Positions 32,911 to 46,370 of a stretch of DNA of 64,000 nucleotides are shown here, in pieces. Source of the stretch: Penium margaritaceum (taxonomy: Eukaryota > Streptophyta > Zygnematophyceae > Desmidiales > Peniaceae). Numbering within the stretch: the stretch's first letter is position 1; the number at the start of each line of letters is the position of its first letter. The notes under the pieces are model-generated. The model was not told the DNA's origin. It saw only the letters and a program-made list of their open reading frames with translations, and made no database searches. Made by a program: the position numbers and the translations under genes. The stretch is taken from NCBI GenBank assembly GCA_023375785.1, contig SZWC01000038.1, forward strand, positions 748,170 through 812,169. Reading direction: 5' to 3'.

Positions 32911-35900
32911 ACAACTCTGGCACAACTCTTACATAACTCTAGCACAACTCTGGCACACCTATGGCACAACTTTGGCACAACTCTGGCATAACTTGGAAAA
33001 CTCAGGCACAACTCTGGCACAACTCTGGAACAACTCTAGCACAACTATGGCACAACTCTGGCACAATTGTCGCAGAACTCTGGTACAACTCTGGAACTTC
33101 TCTGGCACAACTCGAGCACAACTCTCGCACAACTCTGGCACAGTTTGGCACAACTCAAGCACAACTATGGCACAAAGCGAGCAGAACTCTGGCACAACTG
33201 CGGTACAGATATGGCACAACTCTGGCACAACTCTGGCACAACTCTGGCACTACTCTGGCGCATTTCTGGAATGACTCTGGCACAACACTGGCATAACTCT
33301 TGCACAACTATGGCACAACTCTGGAACAACTCTGGCACAATCTGGTACAACTCTGGGACAACTCTTGCAAAACGGTGGGACAACTTTGGCAGAACTCTGG
33401 TACAACTCTGGCACAAATCTGGCACAACTCTGGCACAAATGTGGCACAACTCTGGCACAACTCTGGCACAACTCTGACACAACTCAGGCACAACTTTGGC
33501 ACAACTCTGGCACAACTCTGGCACAACTATGGCACAACTCTGGCACAACTGTGGCACAACTCTAACACAACTTTGACACAACTCTGGCACAACTTTAGCA
33601 CAACTCTGGCACAACTCTGGCACAACATTGGCACAACTGTGGCACAACTCTGGCACCACTCTCGGACAACTATGGTAGAACTCTGGCACAACTGTGGCAC
33701 AACTCTGGCACAACTCTGGCACAACTGTATCATAACTCTGGCACAACTCTAGAATGACTATGGCACAAATCTGGCATAACTCTTGTACACCTCAGGCAAA
33801 ACCATGGCACAACTATGGTACAACTATGGTACAACTGTGGGACAGCTTGTCATTAATTGTAGCACAGCTTAGTACAAGTCTCGCACAACTCTGGTACAAC
33901 TCTCTCACACCACTGGCACAACTGTGGCACAACTCTGGCACAACTCTGGCACACCTATGGCACATCTCTGGCACAACTCTGGCACAACCCTGGCACAACA
34001 CTGGCACAACTCTGGCACAACTCCAGCACACCTATGGCACAACTTTGGAACAACTCTGGCACAACTATGACACAGCTCTTGCACAACGCTGGTTCAACTC
34101 TGGCACAACCCTGGCACAACTCTGGCACAATTCTGGCACAACTCTTGCACAACTCTGGCACAGCTCCGGCACAACTATGGCACAACTCTGGCACAACTCC
34201 GGCTTAACTCTGGCATAACTCTGGCAGAACTCTGGAACAACTGTGGCACAACTCTGGCACAACTGTCGTACATCTCTGGCATGACTCTGGCACAGCTTTG
34301 GCACCAATCTGGCAGAACTCTGGCACCACTCTTGCACAACTGTGGCAGAACTCTGGCACAAGTATGGTAAAACGCTGTAAGAACTCTCGCAAGACTCTGG
34401 TACAACACTCGCACAAAAGTGGCATAACTCTGGCACAACTCTGGCACGACTCTGGCACAACTCTGGCACAAGTATGGTAAAACGCTGTAAGAACTCTCGC
34501 AAGACTCTGGTACAACACTCGCACAAAAGTGGCATAACTCTGGCACAACTCTGGCACGACTCTGGCACAACTCTGGCACAACTCTGGGACAACTATGGCA
34601 CATCTCTGGCACACCTCTGGCACAACTTTGGCACAGCTCTGGCACAACTCTGGCACGACTCTGGCACGACTCTGGCACAAGTCTAGCATAATTATGGCAC
34701 AACTCTGGCACAACTGTGGCACAACTCTGCCACAACTCTGCCATAACTCTGGCACAACTCTGGCACAACTCTGGCACAACTCTGGTACACCTATGGTACA
34801 ACTCTGGCACAACTCTGGCACAACTCTGGCACAACTCTAGCACAACTGTGGCACAACTCTGGCACAACCATCGCACAACTCTGGCACAACTCTGGCACAA
34901 CTCTGGCACAACTCTGGCACAACCCTGGCACAACTCTGGCATAACTCTGGCACAACTCTGGCACAACCCTGGCACAACTCTGGCACAACTCTGGTAAAAC
35001 ATTGGCAGAACTCTGTTACAACTCTGGCACGACTCTGGCACGACTCTGGCACAACTCTGGCACAATTCTGGCACAACTCTGGCAGAACTGTGGCACAACT
35101 CTGCCACAACTCTGCCATAACTCTGGCACAACTCAGGCACAACTCTGGCACAACTCTGGCACAACTCTGGTACAACTCTTGCACAACTATGGCACACATC
35201 TGGCACAACTCTGATACAATTCAGGCATGACTCTGGTACGACTCTGGCACCACTCTCGCACAACACTAGCACAACTCTGTCACAACTATGGCACAACTAT
35301 GGCACACATCTGGCACAACTCTGATACAATTCAGGCATGACTCTGGTACGACTCTGGCACCACTCTCGCACAACACTAGCACAACTCTGTCACAACTATG
35401 GCACAACTTGGCACAACTAAAGCACAACTCTGGCATTACTCTGGCACAAAGCTAGCACAACTATGGCACAACACTGGCACAACTCTCGCACAAATGTGGC
35501 ACAACTCTGGCACAAATCTGGCTCAACTCTGGCACAACTATGGTACAACTCTAGGACAAATATTGCACAACTGCGGCACAACTCAGGCACATCTCTGGTA
35601 CACCTCTGGCACACCTCTGGCACAACTCTGGCACAACTCTGGCACAACTCTGGCACAACTGTGGCACAAATGTGGCACTACTCTAGCACAACTCTGGCAC
35701 AACTATGGCACAACATTCGTACAACTATGGCATGCTTTTGGCACAACTGTAGCACAACTCTGGCACAACTCTGGCACAGCTCTGGCACAATGCTGGAACA
35801 ACTCTAGGATCACTCTTGCACAACTCTGGCACAACTCTAGCACCACTCTGGAAATACACCGGCACAGCTCTGGCATAACTCTGGCACAACTCTGGCACAA

Positions 35901-38900
35901 CTATGGCACAACTCTCGCACAACTCTGGCACAACTCTGGCACAAGTCTAGCACAAATCTGGCACATATATGGTATAATTCTAGCACAGCTCTGGCACAAC
36001 ACTGGCACAACTCTGGCACAACTCTGGCACAACTCTGGTACAACTCTCGCACAACTCTGGCACAACTATAGCACAACTCTGGCACAACTCTGGCACAAAA
36101 TGGAACAAGTCTGGCACAACTCTGGCACCACTCTGGCACAACTCTGGCACAACTCTAGAGAGATTTTGCTACAAAGATGGCACACTCTCAGAACATCTTC
36201 GGCACAACATTGGCACAACTCTGGCACAAATCTGGCACAACTCTGGCACAACTCCGGCACAACTCTGGCACAACTCTGGCACAACTCTGGCACAACTCTG
36301 GCCCAACTTTGGCACAACTCTGGCATAACTCTGGCACAACTCTGGCTCAATTCTGGCACAACTCCAGCACAACTGTGGCACAAGTCTGCCACAACTCTGC
36401 CATAACTCTGGCACAACTCTGGCACAACACTGGCACAACTCTGGCACAACTCTTGCACAACTATGGCACACCTCTGGCAAAACTCTGGCACAATTCAGGC
36501 ATGACCCTGGCACGACTCTGGCACGACCCTCGCACAACACTAGCACAACTCTGTCACAACTCTGGCACAACTCTGGCACAACTTGGCACAACTCAAGCAC
36601 AACTCTGGCATTACTCTGGCTCAAAGCTAGCACATCTATCGCACAACACTGGCACACCTCTTGTAAAAATGTGGCACAACTCTGGCACAACTCTGGCACA
36701 ACTCTGGCACAACTCTGGTACAACTCTGGGACAAATATTACACAACTGTGGCACAACTCAGGCACATCTCTGGCACACCTCCGGCACAACTCTGGCACAA
36801 CTCTGGCACAACTCTGGCACAACTGTAGCACAACTCTGGCACAACTCTGGTACAACTATGGCACAACTCTGGCTCAACTCTGGCACAACTATGGTACAAC
36901 TCTGGCACTACTCTGGTACAACTATGGCACAACTCTGGCTCAACTCTGGCACAACTATGGTACAACTCTGGCACTACTCTGGTACAACTATGGCACAACT
37001 CTGGCTCAACTCTGGCACAACTATGGTACAACTCTGGCACTACTCTGGTACAACTATGGCACAACTCTGGCTCAACTCTGGCACAACTATGGTACAACTC
37101 TGGCACTACTCTGGTACAACTATGGCACAACTCTGGCTCAACTCTGGCACAACTATGGTACAACTCTGGCACTACTCTGGTACAACTATGGCACAACTCT
37201 GGCTCAACTCTGGCACAACTATGGTACAACTCTGGCACTACTCTGGTACAACTATGGCACAACTCTGGCTCAACTCTGGCACAACTATGGTACAACTCTG
37301 GCACTACTCTGGTACAACTATGGCACAACTCTGGCTCAACTCTGGCACAACTATGGTACAACTCTGGCACTACTCTGGTACAACTATGGCACAACTCTGG
37401 CTCAACTCTGGCACAACTATGGTACAACTCTGGCACTACTCTGGTACAACTATGGCACAACTCTGGCTCAACTCTGGCACAACTATGGTACAACTCTGGC
37501 ACTACTCTGGTACAACTATGGCACAACTCTGGCTCAACTCTGGCACAACTATGGTACAACTCTGGCACTACTCTGGTACAACTATGGCACAACTCTGGCT
37601 CAACTCTGGCACAACTATGGTACAACTCTGGCACTACTCTGGTACAACTATGGCACAACTCTGGCTCAACTCTGGCACAACTATGGTACAACTCTGGCAC
37701 TACTCTGGTACAACTATGGCACAACTCTGGCTCAACTCTGGCACAACTATGGTACAACTCTGGCACTACTCTGGTACAACTATGGCACAACTCTGGCTCA
37801 ACTCTGGCACAACTATGGTACAACTCTGGCACTACTCTGGTACAACTATGGCACAACTCTGGCTCAACTCTGGCACAACTATGGTACAACTCTGGCACTA
37901 CTCTGGTACAACTATGGCACAACTCTGGCTCAACTCTGGCACAACTATGGTACAACTCTGGCACTACTCTGGTACAACTATGGCACAACTCCAACACAAG
38001 TCTGGCACAACTCTTGTACAACTCTGGTACAACTCTGGCACAACTCTGGCACATCTCTGGCACACCTCCGGCACAACTCTGGCATGACTCTGGTACAACT
38101 CTGGCACAATTCTTGCAAAACTCTGACACAACTGTCGCTCAACTCTGCCACAACTCTGCCATAACTCTAGCACAACTCTGGCACAACTATGGCACACCTC
38201 TGGCAAAACTCTGGCACAATTCAGGCATGACCCTGGCACGACTCTGGCACGACCCTCGCACAAGACTAGCACAACTCTGGCACAACTCTGGTACAGCTCT
38301 GGCACAACTCTGGCACAACTCTAGCACAACTCTTGCACAACTATGGCACACCTCTGGCACAACTCTGGTACAATTCAGGCATGACTCTGGCACGACTCTG
38401 GCACGACTCTCGCACAACACTAGCACAACTCTGTCACAACTCTGGCACAACTTGGCACATAAAGCACAACTCTGGCATTACTCTGGCACAAAGCTAACAC
38501 AACTATGGCACAACACTGGCACAACTCTTGCACAAATGTGGCATAACTCTGGCACAACTCTGGCACAACTCTGGCACAACTCTGGTACAACTCAAGGACA
38601 AATATTGCACAACTGTGGCACAACTTAGGCACATCTCTGGCACACCTCTGGCACACCTCTGGCACAACTCTGGTACAACTCTGGGACAAATATTACACAA
38701 CTGTGGCACAACTCAGGCACATCTCTGGCACACCTCCGGCACAACTCTGGCACAACTCTGGCACAACTCTGGCACAACTGTGGTACAAGTAAGGCACAAC
38801 TCTGGCACAACTATGGCACAACTATGGCAAAACTTTCGCACAACTATGGCACGCTTTTGGCACAACTGTAGCACAACTCTGGCACAACTCTGGCACAACT

Positions 38901-41900
38901 CTGGCACAATGCTGGAACAACTCTAGGATCACTCTTGCACAACTCTGGCACAACTCTAGCACCACTCTGGAAAACACTAGCACAGTTGTGGCACAACTCT
39001 GGCACAACTCTGGCACAACTATGGCACAACTCTCGCACAACTCTGGCACAACTCTGACACAACTCAAGCACAACTCTCGCATAACTCTGGCACAACTCTG
39101 GTACACCTATGGCACAACTCTGGCACAACTCTGGCACAACTCTGGTACAACTCTGGCACAACTCTGGCACAACTCTAGCACAACTCTGGCACAACTCTGG
39201 CACAACTCTTGCACAAGTCTGGCACAACTCTGGCACAATGCTGGAACAACTCTAGGATCACTCTTGCACAACTCTGGCACAACTCTAGCACCCCTCTGGA
39301 AATACACCGGCACAGCTCTGGCACAACTCTGGCACAACTCTGGCACAACTATGGCACAACTTTTGCACAACTATGGCACGCTTTTGGCACAACTGTAGCA
39401 CAACTCTGGCACAACTCTGGCACAACTCTTGCACAAGTCTGGCACAACTCTGGCACAATGCTGGAACAACTCTAGGATCACTCTTGCACAACTCTGGCAC
39501 AACTCTAGCACCCCTCTGGAAATACACCGGCACAGCTCTGGCACAACTCTGGCACAACTCTGGCACAACCCTCGCACAACTCTGGCACAACTCTGGCACA
39601 ACTCTGGTACAACTCTGACACAACTCTGGCACAACTCTAGCACAACTCTGGCACAACTCTGGCACACCTTTGGCACAACTCTGGCACAACTCTGGTACAG
39701 CTCTGGCACAACTCTGGTACAACTATGGCACAACTCCAGCACAACTCTGGCACAACTCTCGCACAACTATGGTACAACTCTGGCACAGACCTGGGACAAC
39801 TCTGGCAGAATTCAGGCACAATTCTGGCACAAGTCTGGTACAACTCTGGCACAACTCTGACACAACTCTGGCACAACTCTAGCACAACTCTGGCACAACT
39901 CTGGCACACCTTTGGCACAACTCTGGCACAACTCTGGCACAAGTCTGGTACAACTCTGGCACAACTCTGACACAACTCTGGCACAACTCTAGCACAACTC
40001 TGGCACAACTCTGGCACACCTTTGGCACAACTCTGGCACAACTCTGGTATAGCTCTGGCACAACTCTGGTACAACTATGGCACAACTCCAACACAACTCT
40101 GGCACAACTCTTGTACAACTCTGGTACAACTCTGGCACAGACCTGGGACAACTCTGGCAGAATTCAGGCACAATTCTGGCACAAGTCTGGTACAACTCTG
40201 GCACAACTCTGGCACAACTCTGGCACAACTCTGGCACAACTCTGGCACAACTCTTGCACAACTCTGGCACACCTCTGGCACAACTATAGCATAACTCTGG
40301 CACAACTATGGTACAACTCTGGCACTACTCTGGTACAACTATGGCACAACTCTAGACAACTCTGGCACAACTATAGCACAACTCTGGAACAACTCAACAC
40401 AACTCTGGGACAAATCTGGCACAATTCTGGTACAAATTTGCACAATTCCGGCACAGCTACAACACAACTCTGGCACACCTCTTGCACAACTCAGGCATAA
40501 CTATGGCACAACTCTGGCACAATTCTGGAACAAGTCTGGCACAACTCTGGCACAACTATGGCACAACTCTGGTACAACCCAGTCAAAATTTTGCTACAAC
40601 TATGGCACAATCTTGGCACATCTCTGGCACAACACTGGCACAACTCTGGCACAAGTCTGGCACAACTCTTGCACATCTCTGGCAGAACTCTGGCACAACT
40701 CTGGCACAACTCTGGCACACCTCTCGCACAACTCTGGCACAACTCTGGCACAACTCTGGCACAACTATGGCAGAACTCTGGCACAACTCTGGCACACCTC
40801 TAGCACAACTTTGGCACAACTCTTGCACAACTATGGCACACCTCTGGCACAACTCCGGCACAATCCAGGCATGACTCTGGCACGACTTTGGCACGACTCT
40901 CGCACAACACTAGCACAACTCTGTCACAACTCTGGCACAACTTGGCATAACTCAAGCACAACTCTGGCATTACTCTGGCACAAAGCTAGCACAACTATGG
41001 CACAACACTGGCACAAGTCTCGCACAAATGTGGCACAACTCTGGCACAACTCTAACACAACTCTGGCACAACTCAAGCACAACTCTGGCATTACTCTGGC
41101 ACAAAGCTAGCACAACTATGGCACAACACTGGCACAAGTCTCGCACAAATGTGGCACAACTCTGGCACAACTCTAACACAACTCTGGCACAACTCTGGCA
41201 CAACTCTGGTACAACTCTAGGACAAACATTGCACAACTGTGGCACAACTCAGGCACATCTCTGGCACACCTCTAGCACACCTCTCGCACAACTCTGGCAC
41301 AACTCTGGCACAACTCTGGCACAACTGTGGCACAAGTGTGGCACTACTCTGGCACAACTCTGGCACAACTATGGCACAACGTTTGCACAACTATGGCACG
41401 CTTTTGGCATAAATTTAGCACAACTCTGGCACAACTCTGGCACAACTCTGGCACAATGCTGGAACAACTATAGGATCCCTCTTGCACAACTGTCGCACAA
41501 CTATAGCACCACTCTGGAAAAACACTGGCACAGCCCTGGCATAACTTTGGCACAACTCTCGCACAACTATGGCACAACTCTCTCATAACTCTGGCACATC
41601 TCTGACACAACTCAAGCACAACTCTCGCATAACTCTGGCACAACTCTGGCACACCGATGGCACAACTCTGGCACAACTCTGGCACAACTCTGGCACAACT
41701 CTGGCACATCTCTGACACAACTCAAGCACAACTCTCGCATAACTCTGGCACAACTCTGGCACACCGATGGCACAACTCTGGCACAACTCTGGCACAACTC
41801 TGGCACAACTCTGGCACAACTCTGGCACAACTCTGGCACAACTCTGGCATAACTCCGGAAAAACCCTGGCACAACTCTGGCACCACTCTTGGCACAACTC

Positions 41901-44268
41901 TGGCACAACCCTCGCACAACTCTGGCACATCTCTGGCACAACGCTGGAACAACTCTGGCACAACCCTGGCACAACTCTGGCACAACTCAAGCACAACTCT
42001 ATTATGGCTTTTGCACAACTCTGGCACAACTCTGGCAAAACTCTTGCACAACTCAGGCACAACTCTGGTACAACTCTGGCACAACTCTGGCTCAACTCTG
42101 GCACAACTATGGTACATCTCTGGCACGACTCTTACACAACTATTGTACAACTCTAGCACAACTCTGTCACAACTCTGGCACAACTTGGCACAACTCAAGA
42201 AAAACTCTGGCATTACTCTGGCACAAAGGTAGCACAACTATGGCACAACTCTTGCGCAAATGTGGCACAACTCTGGCACAACTCTGGCACAACTATGTCA
42301 CAACTCTGGTACAACTCTGGGACAAATCTTGCACAACTGTGGCACAACTCAGGCACATCTCTGGCACACCTCTGGCACAACTCTGGCACAACTCTGGCAC
42401 AACTCTGGCACAACTCTGGCACAAGTGTGGTACAACTCTAGCACAACTCTGGCACAATTATCGCACAACTTTCGCACAACTATGGCACGCTTTTGGCACA
42501 ACTGTAGCACATATTCTGCACAACTCTGGCACAACTCTGGCACAATGCTGGAACAACTCTAGGATCACTGTTGCACAACTCTGGCACAACTCTAGCACCA
42601 TTCTGGAAATACACTGGCACAGCTATGGCACCACTTTGGCACAACTATGGCACAACTATGGCACAACCCTCGCACAAATCTGGCACAACTCTAGCACAAT
42701 TCTAGCACAAATCTGGCACAGCTATGGTATAATTCTGGCACAGCCCTGGCACAACACTGGCACAACTCTGGCACAACTCTGGCACAACTATGGCACAACT
42801 CTCACACAACTCTGGCACAACTCTAGCACAACTCTGGCACAACTCTGGCACAAAATGGAACAAGTCTGGCACAACTCTGGCACCACTCTGGCACAACTCT
42901 GGCACAACTATGGCACAACTCTCACACAACTCTGGCACAACTCTAGCACAACTCTGGCACAACTCTGGCACAAAATGGAACAAGTCTGGCACAACTCTGG
43001 CACCACTCTGGCACAACTCTGGCACAAGTCTAGAAAGATTTTGCTACAACGATGGCACACTCTCCGAACATCTCTGGCACAACACTGGCACAACTCTGGC
43101 ACAAATCTGGCACAACTCTGGCACAACTCTGGCACAACTCTGGCACAACTCTGGCACAACTCTGGCACAACTCTGGCACAACTTAAGCACAACTATGGCA
43201 CAACTTTGGCACAGCTATGGCACAACTCTGGAACAACCTTGGCACAACGCTGGCACAACTCTGCCATAACTGTGGAACAACTCTAGCACAAATCTGGCAT
43301 AACCCTGGCACAACTCTGCCACAGATATGCCACAACTTTGGCACATATCCGGCAAACATATGGCAGAACTCTTGCACAACTCTGGCACAACTCTGGCACG
43401 ACTCTTGCACAACTCTGGCACAACTCTGGCACAACCCTGGCACAACTCTGGCACTACTCTGGTACAAATCTGGCACCACTCTAGACAACTCTGGCACAAC
43501 TCTAGCACAACTCTGGCACAACTCTAACACAACTCTGGGACAAATCTGGCACAATTCTGGTACAAATTTGCACAATTCCAGCACAGCTACAACACAACTC
43601 TTGCACAACTCTTGCACAACTCAGGCAGAACTATGGCACAACTCTAGCACAATTCTGGAACAAGTCTGGCACAACTTTGGCACGACTATGGCACAACTCT
43701 GGTACAACCCAGTCAACATTTTGCTACAACTATGGCACAATCTTGGAACATCTCTGGCACAACATTGGCACAACTCTGGCACAAGTCTGGCACAACTCTT
43801 GCTCATCTCTGGCAGAACTCTGGCAGAACTCTGGCAGAACTCTCGCACAACTCTGGCACACATCTGGCACAACTCTGGCACAACTCTAGCACAACTCTGG
43901 CACAACTATAGTACAACGCTGGCACATCTCCAGCACAACTCTGGCACAACTTTGGCACAAATCTGGCACAACCCTGGCACAACTATGGCACAACTCTGGC
44001 ACAACTCTGGCACAACTCTGGCACAACTCTGGCACAACTCTGGTACAACTATGGCAGAACTCTGGCACAACTCTGGCACACCTCTAGCACAACTCTGGCA
44101 CAACTCTGGCACAACTTTGGCACAACTCTGGTACAACTCTGGCACAACTCCAGCACAACTCTGGCACAACTCTGGCACACCTCTAGCACAACTCTGGCAC
44201 AACTCTGGCACAACTTTGGCACAACTCTGGTACAACTCTGGCACAACTCCAGCACAACTCTGGCACTT
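32198..44268 (+). repeat. S11: 12-kb array of 11-bp repeat CTGGCACAACT
   Basis: There are about 1,100 tandem copies of CTGGCACAACT and variants (CTGGTACAACT, ATGGCACAACT, CTAGCACAACT, CTCGCACAACT). Neither strand of the consensus contains a stop codon in any frame. Because 11 is not a multiple of 3, all frames of one strand encode the same 11-residue cycle: LAQLWHNSGTT forward and a PELCQSCARVV-type cycle in reverse. Frames of up to about 636 codons (36177-38087) result. No start context, promoter, intron or end signal supports translation. The duplicated join at 32471 inflates its left end. Confidence 0.93.
36869..37990 (+). repeat. 66-bp higher-order unit repeated 17 times in S11
   Basis: Six 11-mers in fixed order (CTGGCTCAACT, CTGGCACAACT, ATGGTACAACT, CTGGCACTACT, CTGGTACAACT, ATGGCACAACT) make a 66-bp unit. 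The span of 1,122 bp is exactly 17 units, and they read as identical. The surrounding S11 is far more variable, so this block is a recent amplification or an assembly expansion. Confidence 0.9.
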
Positions 44269-46370
44269 TGTGACCATTCGTGACGTTTGTTATGGGTTGT
44301 GAACATTGACCACCCATATTGGAATTCTTTGGTCGTGGTCAGTCACATATGCCTAGTTTGGTTGTTCGGTGTGCATAGTAGCCACACCGTGCCACTATGT
44401 ATTGGAGTTATTTGTCATTTCTAGTGGATACAAAGGGTTCCCAAACCATTGACTCTCCCTCTTACCATTTGTGACTCATGTTATGACTTGTGAATGTTGA
44501 CTACACAGTGGACTTCTTTGGTCATAGTCAGTGACGTATGCATCATTTGCTTGGTCACTTTGCACGCTAGCCACACCATGCCACTACTTGTTGAAGGTCC
44601 TCGTAATTGCTAGTCGATAACTAGTGCTCCCAGCTCATTCTTTCCCCCTATGACCATTTGCTACTCCTGTTATGGGTTTTTTACGTTGACCGGACACTGT
44701 AAAATGCTTCTGGTTATGGTTTGCCTACCTTGGTTTATTAGTATGCATGGTTGCCACGCTCTGTCACTCTGTATTGAAGGTCATTGTGCTTTCTAGTTGA
44801 TAGCTTGTGTTCCCAAACCATTGCTACCCCCTCCGACTTTCTGTGACTGTTGTTATGAATTGTCAAAGTTGACCACATGAAGTGAAATTCTTTGGTCATG
44901 GTCAGTGACATATGCATTCTTTGATTGGTCACTGTGAATGGTAGCCACACCGTGCCACTACATATTGAAGGTCTTTGTACTTGCTAGTCGATAACTAGTA
45001 GTCACAAACCATTGTTTCTGCCTCTGAGCATTTGTGACTTGTGTTATTATTTGTCAAAGTTGACCACACATAGTGACATCCTGTGGCCTTGGTCAGTGAC
45101 ATATGCCTACTTTGGTAATCCATTGTACATGGTAGTCACACCATGCCACTACTTATTGAATGTCCTTATGCTTGCTAGTTGATACCTGGTGTTCCCAAAC
45201 CATTGTTTCCCCCCATGATCATCTGTAAATTGCATTATGAGTTGTCAATATTGACCACACTCAGCGAATTTCTTTAGTCAAAGGCAGTATATTTGCCTAC
45301 TTTGGTCGGTCATTGTGCATAGTAGCCACACTGTGCTACTACTTAGTGAAGGTCATTGTACTTGCTATTTGGAAACTGTTAGTCTCAGACCATCATTCCC
45401 CCTCCCCCTGACCATTTGTAACTCGTGTTATAGTTTGTGAACGTTGACATCCCATATTGAAGTTCTTTGGTCATGGTCAGTGACATATGCCTAGTTTGGT
45501 TGCTCGATATGCATAGTAGCTACACCGTGCCACTATGTATTGTAGTTCTTTGTCCTTTCTAGTCAATAAACAGGGCTCCTAAACCATTGTCTCTCCCTCT
45601 GACCATTTGTGAATTGTGTTGTGAATTGTGAATGTTGACCACACAAAGTGGAATTCTTGGGTCATAGTCTGCAACGTAGGCATCCTTTGGTTGGTCATAA
45701 GGCACGATAGCCACACCGTGCCACTACTTGTTTAAGGTATTTGTACTTGCTAGTTGATAACTAGTGTTCCCCACCCATTGTTTCCCCCTCTGACCATTTG
45801 TGACTTGTGTTCTGAGTTTTTAACGTTGACCACACACTCTGAAATTAATTTGGTCATGGTTAGTGGCATATGCTTACTTTGGTTTGTCATTGTACATGGT
45901 TGCCTTGATGTGTACCTACGTATTGAAGGTATTTGGGCTTTCTAGTTGATAGCTACTGTTCCCAAACCATTGCTACCCCCTCTGACTATCCACGACTCTT
46001 GTTGTGTGTTGTCAACGTTGACCACATTAAGTTAAACTCCTTGGTCACGGTCAGTGATAAATGCATACTTTTGCTGGTCACCGTGCCATGTAACCACATC
46101 GTGTCACTACATATTGAAGGTCTTTGTACTTGTTAGTCGATTACTAGTATTCACTAACCATTGTTTCCCCCTTTTACCATTTGTGACACGTGTTATAAGT
46201 TGTCAAAGTTGACCACGCATGGTGACATTATTTGGTCATGGTCAGTGACATATGCCTATTTTGGCTGGTCATTGTACATGGTAGCCACACAGTGCTACTA
46301 CTTATTGAAGATCCCTGTGCTTGGTAGCTTGTACCTGGTATTCCGAAACCATTATTTCCCCCTCCGACCA
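44269..46370 (+). repeat. S190 array, second block
   Basis: The same six monomer types run in order from type A (44269) through A-B-C-D-E-F-A-B-C-D-E to about 15 bp of F, where gypsy sequence begins. Orientation matches the 17.4-31.3 kb block. Confidence 0.9.

Noticed and set aside
36177-38087. 636-codon frame with an 11-residue repeat as a structural or repeat protein gene
   Set aside because: It exists only because the 11-bp monomer has no stops. The same cycle is open in the other frames and strand, and no start context, conserved ends or codon bias separate it from the array.
32198-44268. CRISPR array
   Set aside because: There are no unique spacers. The repeat is a continuous 11-bp tandem in a eukaryotic transposon-rich context.
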